A stretch of DNA of 64,000 nt from Lottia gigantea. Taxonomy: Eukaryota > Mollusca > Gastropoda > Lottiidae. Below, one piece after another: positions 58,401 to 64,000 of the stretch. Both the position numbers and the translations under genes were made by a program. The notes beneath the pieces are model-generated. The model saw nothing but the letters and a program-made list of their open reading frames with translations. It was not told the DNA's origin and searched no databases. Position 1 is the stretch's first letter; every line of letters begins with the position of its first letter. The DNA lies in contig NW_008710371.1 in assembly GCF_000327385.1 (NCBI RefSeq), forward strand, positions 1,109,798 to 1,173,797, in the 5' to 3' direction.

Positions 58401-61400
58401 GTGTCGTTTTTTTCAAATTTGTAATTAACGTTTAATATTTTTGATTCTTTTTTCAGAGCCTGGATAATTCTGACACAAATTGTGTCGTTTTAATTTCAAA
58501 TTTGGATTTACATTGAATATTTTTGATTCTTATTTCAGAGCCTGGATAATTCTGACAAAAATGGTGTTGTCCCTTTTTAAATTTTAGATTTACGTTAAAT
58601 ATTTTTGACTTTTATTTTAGAGTCTGGATAATTCTGACACAAATGTTGTCATTGTTGTTTTAAGGTTCACTTAATTTCGTTGGTCTCCTTTTCATAAACT
58701 ACAATTTTCGTACATTTCTAGTACTTCTGAAGACTATTTACATATATTCAAGACTCAAATCAACCCTCCGAAAATGGCGCAACTGTCTCTTTAAGTCAAT
58801 GATGAATATTATCAATGATCAAGGCTCTCTAGAGAGTATCCAGATTCAGAAACTGATAGTTCATGAGTCAAAAGAATCATAATGGATGGGCAAATAGATT
58901 TATTAAAATCACATTTATCAAATTCTTTCTCTTGGATACAAAATGGAGTTTTATTTTCTGTTCTGCAATGAAATGAAATGAATGGAGTTTTACGCCCTAC
59001 TTTTCTACACCATGTGGGCTAATGAAGACAGACAACGCCATGCAGGGTGCAATGAGGGAAATTTTGCCAGGATAGCCGCATTAGCCTGCTCTTTTTTGAT
59101 TTCCAACTGTACAGTCTGGAGTAAACAGAGCCTCAGTTTATTGTTTGAAGAGATAAGAACACATTCTTGCCAAGTAAATATTCCAAAGTAAGGTTTGATT
59201 TTCTCTCAGCTTCAATTCTTTAACGAAAATCTTACTCAATTCTGTACCGTACATAATCATCAAAATATATAATGGCACGCAGCTTTCATTGTGTTTACGT
59301 TCGCAAACAAAGTGTCATAACAAGTGATTTGTTTTGATTGGCTGAAATTTTACTAGCAAGACAGTAGGGCCAATTTTGATTGGACAATGTTTAGCTATGA
59401 ATATACAATTTTTGTCACTTGTATTACCATGGTCTCAAAGAAGTATGACGAATGGGTATGTGGTCTGGACATAATGCTAAGCAGTGTGCAATGAGGGAAA
59501 TTCTACCAAGTCATCATCGCTGTTTATCATGAAGATCTCTGGTAGCAGACTGTCCATGAACCTGGTTTTGACTTCTATTAAATTCCTGAGATTCAGAACT
59601 AGCTGGCACCGACCTCCAGGAATTATCTTTAGACAGTTTAAACCTCTGGGAATAACCAGACTGACACGACCATGATAGGGATGGAAATTATCAATAATAT
59701 GATGTCTTTGGTGATAACAGCCCTCCAGAATTTTAAAGGGACAGATGCGCCATTTTTTTTCCCAATCGTACCTTAGTCTCAGAAATAGGAATTTGTTAGC
59801 TAAGCTAGTCAGTAATAGTGTTCACAGCTCACTGTCGAAATTTGAACCTTCAAATCCATGTGTGTCTAGAATTATTCACGTTTGAAAGTTAAAATGACGA
59901 CTCGTCTTTTCTTGAGACACTGTGATATATAGAAAAGACATCTATAGAAATAGTGAGTAAAATTCCTAGTTTGAGATATTTTTAAAGGAATAATGCGATT
60001 GTTTTTTTTTTATGTGTATCAGGGACACCGAAATCATTCATTTGCATCATTCCAATTCGCAGGAACCACAGACGTCTGATTGAAAATTAGAATGGTGTAA
60101 ATTGAAGCTATCAGTGTCCCTGATACACATAAAAAATTTAGAAAAACCTTTTTACAATCCCTTTAATGATGACTAACGATATAGCTGATAGGTTTATTTC
60201 ATCATAAACAATGTATATTAATATCATTTCATCAACAGTGACCTTTAACTTATAGTTTACCAGCCATTGGCATTATAATTACTTAAAGGGACAGATGCAC
60301 CCTTTTTTGACCAATCGTACCTTAGTCTCAGAAACAGGAATTTTTTAGCTAAGCCAATCAGTAATAGTGTTCACAGCTCACTGTCGAAATTTGAGCCTTC
60401 AAATCCATGTGTGTCCAGAATTATCCACGTTTGAAAGTTAAAATGACGACTCGTCTTTTCTTGAGACACTGTCATATATAGAAAAGATATCTATAGAAAT
60501 AGTGAGTAAAATTCCTAGTTTGAGATATTTTTAAAGGAATTATGAGATTTTCGTACATTTCTAGTACTTCTGAAGATTATTTACATATATTCAACACTCA
60601 AATCAATCTCTGAAAATGGCGCATCTGTTCCTTTAATAAGCTGTAGATGAACTTAGAGCTGCAAACCTCAAGGCAGTTGATATTCCACCATGACTGTTTT
60701 GATCTACTCTGACAACAGGATATGACAGGATTAATAAGGGATCAGGGTCAATCAAGCCAACGGAAATGACAAACAAGATAAATAGACCTTGGACATGCCG
60801 CATCAATGTCACTGTCAGAATTGATTCCTGACTGTCGTGACAGACTTCCAGGAACTGATTATTTGCAGGAAGATTCCATCACTTATTCCATGCTTATTCC
60901 ATTATAATATAATTGAACATGTCTGAGACTATATTTTTACCGTGTTTCACTTTATCATGTATCTCGTCATATAATGTTTTCATTCTTGTCACTGCTGATA
61001 AAAACCCTGTATTTTGATTCAGGACTTAAAAAAGGATAGGTAGAGAGGATAGGTAGAGAGGATAGGCAGGGAGGATAGGCAGTGAGGATAAGCAGGGAGG
61101 ATAGGCATGGAGGATAGGCAGGGAAGATAGGCAGGGAGGATAGGCAGTGAGGATAGGCGAATAGTTTCTTGTTTGCCAAAAAAAATAACTGTGTGTCCCC
61201 CTGTCAGTGATGCAGTTCAAAGAGGCAGGCATGAAAAAGCGTCAGCCAATAAACTGAGGCCCGGTGTAATACATGCTTGAGCACTGTCTTGGCAAAATTT
61301 ACCCCATTGCATACTGCTCACACAAGCCAAACTAGAAAGAGTAGAGACAGGTTTAATATTCCATTCCATTCCGTAACCAGCATTGCAATTTGAACTTTCA

Positions 61401-62466
61401 AATGCAGATAAACATCTGTTGCCTTGATGGCTCTGGTAATCGATCTGCACAACCTTAACGAGAGTTAAATCCTGCGAGGATTCCAGTAATTACCATTCCA
61501 CAGATTCCTGACATTCTTTAACATGTTCCATGAATATTGATATGTATTTAAAATACAGCTCTTAGATATTTTGTTTCATTTTTTTTCTATGTCTCACTTC
61601 ACTTTTTCTAGCTCTCACAACATTATTTTGTAGATGGTTTGACCTAAACTAGATATTTTGTTTCCTTTTTTTTCTATGTGCTACTTCACTTAATCTGACA
61701 ACATTTTTAGATTAAATTTAAACTGATCCTACGGCAATCTAATTGAAATACAATTCTAGATATTTTGTTTCTCCTTTTTCTGTGGGTAACTTCACTCTGA
61801 CTGCATTTTTTTTCATATCCAATTTGACTATATAATTTATATGAAAAGAAATACCAGCAGTAGGTTAGAGTTTATAAGACTTCCTTCTCTCAAAAGCACG
61901 GGCAGTAGGGTAGAGTTTATAAGAATACTTACTCTCGAAAGCAACGGTGAGGGTAGAGTTTATAAGAATACTTACTCTCGAAAGCAACGGTGAGGGTAGA
62001 GTTTATAAGACTTCCTACTCTCAAAAGCACGGGCAGTAGGGTAGAGTTTATAAGAATACTTACTCTCGAAAGCAACGGAAGGGTAGATTTTAACATTCTT
62101 CCTACTCTCGAAGGCACCGGCAAGGGTAGAGTTTCAACGATGGGTAAGAGTGTGTAAAGCTACCTACTCTAGAAAGCACTGGCAGTACAGTAGAGTTTAA
62201 AAGACTACCTGGAAAGCACTGATGGTACGGTAAAGTTTGTAAGACTACCTACTCTCAAGAGCACCGGTAAAGGTAGAGTTTTTATGACTAAATGATTAGG
62301 TACTTACCACGCCCCACCATAGAGCATCCGCAAAACTGGAAAATCGTTTGATGGGACCTCCATCTTTCCCAAATGCCTGACCCAATGCATCTTTCTCCAC
62401 TAAGTAGACTAAGAATGATGAGAAGATTAGCCCCAATAGACCAATATACAGTGTTGTTATCAATTC
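46470..62466 (-). CDS. KCNQ: KCNQ (Kv7) voltage-gated K+ channel, S5 to C-terminus (5'-incomplete)
   Basis: Tetrameric plasma-membrane channel for slow, PIP2- and calmodulin-dependent K+ current. Exons in coding order: 62308-62466, 54634-54744, 54095-54279, 53746-53961, 48459-48565, 47732-47933, 47275-47371, 46470-47057. Phases agree, giving about 554 residues. S5: [20 protein letters not shown]. Pore: [20 protein letters not shown]6: [20 protein letters not shown]. Helix A (calmodulin): [17 protein letters not shown]. Helix [18 protein letters not shown]. Helix [18 protein letters not shown]. Coiled-coil [21 protein letters not shown]. The tail is Ser/Thr/Pro-rich and ends ETGDGKS. The set resembles Drosophila KCNQ, with a KCNQ1-like pore and a more KCNQ2-5-like C-terminus. 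The S1-S4 exons lie beyond 64000. The 7.5-kb and 5.2-kb introns are full of repeats. Confidence 0.95.
47515..47712. repeat. MITE-B, right arm plus part of left
   Basis: GACGTCATCAAACACTTAG to AAACCTCTTTGGAATCTC. It ends 20 bp from the donor of KCNQ exon 47732-47933, so it is transcribed right after that exon. Confidence 0.8.
48572..48805 (-). repeat. SINE-A fragment, cut by a MITE-B
   Basis: GGAGTTTTACATCCTTATTT, GTGCAATGAGGGAAATTTC and CACAGCCTGTAGCACACAGG; the MITE-B begins where the SINE breaks off. Confidence 0.7.
48806..49080. repeat. MITE-B, complete foldback
   Basis: AAAAAGAGATTGTAAAGAGG at the left, TTTTTACAATCCCTTTAA at the right, arms of about 120 bp. It lies 240 bp upstream of KCNQ exon 48459-48565 in the transcript. 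Confidence 0.85.
49325..49635. repeat. Foldback MITE-F, copy 1
   Basis: Left arm TCAAACTTTTGTTCCG, ATATAGCCACTTCAGTTAGG; right arm CCTAACTGAAGTGGCTATAT, GGAACCGAAAGTTTGGTC. Arms are about 120 bp. It lies in a KCNQ intron. Confidence 0.85.
49902..50421. repeat. MITE-E with a MITE-G nested inside
   Basis: The outer ends are TTAAAGGGTTTTGGTCATC and GATGACCATTTTCCTTTAA. Inside, 49974-50318 is a MITE-G with ~65-bp arms (CCATTGTGATCTAACGAG ... GTTAGATTACAATGG). The G element is therefore the younger insertion. Confidence 0.8.
50495..50715. repeat. MITE-G-like foldback
   Basis: TCATCCATGATCTAACAAAA at one end and TTGTCAGATCATGGATCATG at the other. Confidence 0.65.
50770..51760. repeat. 33-bp minisatellite, about 25 units
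   Basis: The unit is AACCAAAAAGAGCACAGGGA plus ACATGGGGTCACT, preceded by a short TCATACATGGAGTGC cluster. It lies in a KCNQ intron; frames through it are open because 33 is divisible by three. Confidence 0.9.
51993..52314. repeat. Foldback MITE-F, copy 2
   Basis: Same arms as copy 1 (CAAACTTTCGTTCCG; GCCACTTCAGTTAGGGTC and the inverse), about 85-90 % alike by eye. Confidence 0.85.
52525..52770. repeat. MITE-E, single-copy form
   Basis: Ends GTAAAGGGACAGAC and TTGGTCCCTTTAA. Arms GATAGAAATTAATTTCAGCT and AGCTGAGATTAATTTCTATC surround a 90-bp centre. No satellite expansion here. Confidence 0.8.
53145..53236. repeat. Foldback MITE-H, copy 2
   Basis: CTCGAAACGATCTTAGAGCT facing CTAGCGCTAAGATCTTTTCG and AGAATA; the same element as 13392-13513. 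Confidence 0.75.
54634..62466 (-). CDS. KCNQ: KCNQ pore exons (S5, pore helix, filter, S6)
   Basis: Exons 62308-62466 (53 codons) and 54634-54744 (37 codons) are both phase 0 and split between WWGV and VTLC. The filter TVGYGD is intact. Compared with the TVTTIGYGDK of KCNQ1, the pore helix end reads [11 protein letters not shown]: Leu and Cys replace Val and Thr, and Ile replaces Lys after the filter. The S5-pore linker has a longer insert ([18 protein letters not shown]). Confidence 0.95.
55270..55840. repeat. ATGTTCTCAAAAA irregular repeat
   Basis: About twenty copies of (A)TGTTCTCAAAAA at uneven spacing; a 95-bp block with ACAGATACATATTTTTCATC occurs twice (55580, 55755). It lies in a KCNQ intron. 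Confidence 0.75.
56150..56615. repeat. MITE-G copies, one truncated and one longer
   Basis: TTGTAATCTAACGAGATTTC at 56164 and CCATTGTAATCTAACGAG at 56338, each followed by GTGTTCTGGTGA; the second runs to GTGATTGGTTGAAATGA near 56570. Confidence 0.7.
57087..57375. repeat. 43-bp minisatellite, six units
   Basis: The unit is TTTAAATCAATCCCATTTCT with AACAATTTATAAGGGACTCC ATC. Confidence 0.9.
57540..57730 (-). repeat. Two short SINE-A fragments
   Basis: GTGTGTAATGAGGGAAATTT with TTGCCTGGACAGCTG and, at 57690, GCGCAATGAGGGAAATTTG with TCTGGACAGCTGCATT. Confidence 0.6.
57784..58016 (-). repeat. SINE-A, long 3' part
   Basis: GAATGGAGTTTTACATCC, GCCATGCAGTGTGCAATG, AACGTGCACAGCCTGTAGC and TTTTTCCATGTCAGCCCC; no tRNA head. 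Confidence 0.85.
58340..58650. repeat. ~77-bp tandem repeat, four units, each with an acceptor-like TTTCAG
   Basis: The unit contains TTTTTGATTCTTATTTCAGA, GCCTGGATAATTCTGACAC and AAATGGTGTCGTTTTTTT. Confidence 0.8.
58700..58794. repeat. MITE-C, right end only
   Basis: ACATTTCTAGTACTTCTGAA to AATGGCGCAACTGTCTCTTTAA. Confidence 0.75.
58968..59138 (-). repeat. SINE-A fragment
   Basis: GAATGGAGTTTTACGCCC, CCATGTGGGCTAATGAAGAC and TTTTGCCAGGATAGCCGC. Confidence 0.8.
59733..59998. repeat. MITE-C, left three quarters
   Basis: TTAA at 59733-59736, AGGGACAGATGCGCCATT at the start; broken off at about 59998, where MITE-B material begins. Confidence 0.8.
60005..60166. repeat. MITE-B, right arm with a piece of left arm
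   Basis: TGTGTATCAGGGACACCG, then CAGGAACCACAGACGTCTGA to TTTTTACAATCCCTTTAA. Confidence 0.8.
60283..60636. repeat. MITE-C, full-length reference copy (354 bp)
   Basis: TTAA at both ends. Terminal inverted repeat of about 20 bp: AAAGGGACAGATGCACCC and AATGGCGCATCTGTTCCTTT. The interior has ATGACGACTCGTCTTTTCTT. Confidence 0.85.
61030..61160. repeat. 13-bp minisatellite, about ten units
   Basis: GGATAGGCAGGGA units on the plus strand; two minus-strand frames stay open by chance. Confidence 0.9.
61195..61325 (+). repeat. SINE-A, decayed fragment
   Basis: CCCCTGTCAGTGATGCAG, AATAAACTGAGGCCCGG and GGCAAAATTTACCCCATTGC. Confidence 0.65.
61850..62285. repeat. ~45-bp minisatellite, about nine units
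   Basis: The unit is GGGTAGAGTTTATAAGAATA with CTTACTCTCGAAAGCAACGG. It ends 20 bp before the donor of KCNQ exon 62308-62466. Confidence 0.85.
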
Positions 62467-64000
62467 CTGAAAACAAAGGAAAGATAACTCTCATTAAATG
62501 GAATGAAATTCACTCACATTCAAATGTATCAAATATATAAGGGATTGTAAAGAGGTTTTTTAAATTTTGTATATGTATCAGGGACACTGATAGCATCAAT
62601 TTACACTATTCTAATTTTTAATCAGGCGTCTGTGGTTCCAAAGTAATAATCCATTAAAATAAGTAATTTTGAAAAAAGCTTAGAAGTGTTTTTCAATAAT
62701 TATTTAGTTTAATAGATATATAGTGTTATATAGAGATTCTATTCTTTAGTCCTGACACCTGGTAAGTCCAACTGATGAATATATACACTTATTGACCAAG
62801 TTTGAGATTTTAAATTTTATGTTCGTTCTAAGAGGTAGTGTTCCTTTAAGTTCAATTAGAAAAACCCCAAAAATTAAACCATAAAATGCCTTGAAAATTG
62901 TTAAAAGTAACAAAGAATTCCACTATTTTCTCTTAAAGATGGGTTTCCTTATTTTTTAGTGTCAAATTAAAGATGGGTTTCCTTATTTTTTAGTCTCAAA
63001 TTAAGCAAACTATTTGATTAATTGGTGTTTCTAATGAATTATCATTTATTCTTAATCATATCATTATGTTCTTATTGCATATAATTAAGAGTTTTAACCC
63101 ATCATAAATGTCCATGTATGTACAGTCTGGATAAACAAAACCAAAAAGACTTTTTGACCTTTCTTGATCGGTCACTCATTGAAATTCTGCTGGTAATTCT
63201 CTTCTAATTTAGCTAATTATGAATTAATTATGGACATGTGAAACAAACTGGTATTTTTCCAAGTCATTAGAACACCTCTACTTTCTATTCATATAAGTAT
63301 CAGCATTTTCATTTTCATAAATAAAAATAAGGGAACCCATCTTTAAATCTCTCTGACAGACAAAAACTTGAGAGGAAATCGAATTAATGAAAGTAGGATT
63401 CAGACAGACAGTAGCATATGTCTGTCAATCTCATCAGCTTTGATTTCCCTAAAGATTTGGCTGCACTTGGTTCCTTACATTTTCATGCAGTTCTCTTAAA
63501 GAAACATTGCCTGAAAATGTTGGCGCCTGAAAATTTAGGCGCCAAAAACATCAGATAATTCTGTCATGTAGACAACATCCATTGAAATATTTTCCTTTCT
63601 GTTTTTCTTTCATGAAAAATCCCCATAAAACAGGGCCTAATTTTTCTGTCTCTACACCAGCCGACAACTTTCAAAATATCTATCAGAGACTGCACAGTCT
63701 ATCTGACTAGCACAACCCCCACATATAATATGGCCTTGGTTTTTTTTGAAAAATATCAAAAGCAATATGGCGGTGGATTCTGCAAAAATTATGCTGAGTT
63801 GACAATAAACTTTGAATGTGCAAAAAAATATCTAAAACTTGCAAAAATGATTTTTTTTCAAGAGCAATTAAATTATTTTTAAAAATTTAAGTGTATTTTT
63901 TACAGAACTCTTCTGTAATGAAAACGTCTCGCAGAAAAAATTGGAGTCTTCCATGCAGCTGCCTTATCAAAATGATGCCACATATTTCATCAGTGTATCA
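62467..64000. other. KCNQ intron upstream of S5, no exon seen
   Basis: Only a MITE-B left arm (62539-62638) and a short duplicated block (GATGGGTTTCCTTATTTTTT at 62939 and 62973). No S4 or S4-S5 coding sequence was found before the window ends. Confidence 0.6.
62539..62638. repeat. MITE-B, left arm
   Basis: AAGGGATTGTAAAGAGG to GGCGTCTGTGGTTCC. Confidence 0.8.

Larger units (their letters stand above)
54745..62307 (-). other. 7.5-kb KCNQ intron between the two pore exons
   Basis: No exon is recognised inside. Contents include the repeats at 55270-55840, 56150-56615, 57087-57375, 57540-59138, 59733-60636, 61030-61160 and 61850-62285. The stretches 56616-57080, 59140-59730 and 60637-61020 show nothing I can name. 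Confidence 0.6.

Noticed and set aside
60967-61232. Minus-strand Pro/Ser-rich frames
   Set aside because: They come from the 13-bp GGATAGGCAGGGA array and an adjoining SINE fragment.
1-64000. Search for LTR elements, endogenous viruses, Polintons and LINE reverse transcriptase
   Set aside because: No long terminal repeats with coding interior, and no reverse-transcriptase, integrase or capsid-like frame, were recognised.

Overview
This is animal nuclear DNA: AT-rich and intron-rich, with GT-AG splicing, and dense in tandem repeats, foldback MITEs and a tRNA-headed SINE. Gene content (a KCNQ channel resembling the fly protein, a BMP5-8/Gbb ligand, a bacterial-type Na+ symporter of a kind known from marine invertebrates, and an LDLa/SR/protease/MAM mosaic) points to a marine invertebrate. 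I lean towards a lophotrochozoan or an invertebrate deuterostome; the species cannot be fixed from sequence alone. I saw no LTR element, endogenous virus or Polinton, and no LINE reverse transcriptase.

Layout. (1) 1238-20935, plus strand: the 3' part of a large mosaic gene with 23 exons, coding for LDLa x4, SR, a chymotrypsin-fold protease, LDLa, MAM, LDLa, MAM, LDLa, LDLa, MAM, a Thr-rich linker, LDLa and stop. Its 5' end lies left of the window and a 10-kb intron follows the first visible exon. (2) 23070-24878, minus: an intronless type II membrane protein resembling a fucosyltransferase, whose stem is 26 tandem 9-residue repeats. A ~195-bp direct repeat flanks it. (3) 26939-32749, minus: an SLC6/NSS transporter of the bacterial YhdH-like type, 11 firm exons plus one candidate 5' exon, with one GC-AG intron. 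(4) 36144-39857, minus: a complete six-exon BMP5-8 gene (427 residues). (5) 46470-62466, minus: the 3' part of a KCNQ channel gene, eight exons from S5 to the stop; the S1-S4 exons lie right of the window.

The remaining DNA is mostly introns and spacers. Two foldback or TIR families bounded by TTAA (called B and C here) recur about 13 and 5 times. A third such family (E) occurs at three sites, and at one of them its arm has been amplified into a ~1.3-kb array of 56-bp units. Other families are a SINE (A), a dispersed repeat (D) and foldback elements F, G and H. About fifteen separate minisatellites or microsatellites fill introns and spacers, at least three of which seem to be amplified from a unit that is also found singly elsewhere in the window.

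The genes do not form one pathway. The mosaic protease and the BMP act outside the cell, the fucosyltransferase-like protein probably acts in the Golgi, and the transporter and channel sit in membranes. The most unusual items are the protease-in-the-middle architecture with its non-basic activation site and elastase-like pocket, the repeat-built stem of the glycosyltransferase-like protein with a stop codon lying on a MITE's target site, and the origin of satellites from MITE arms.
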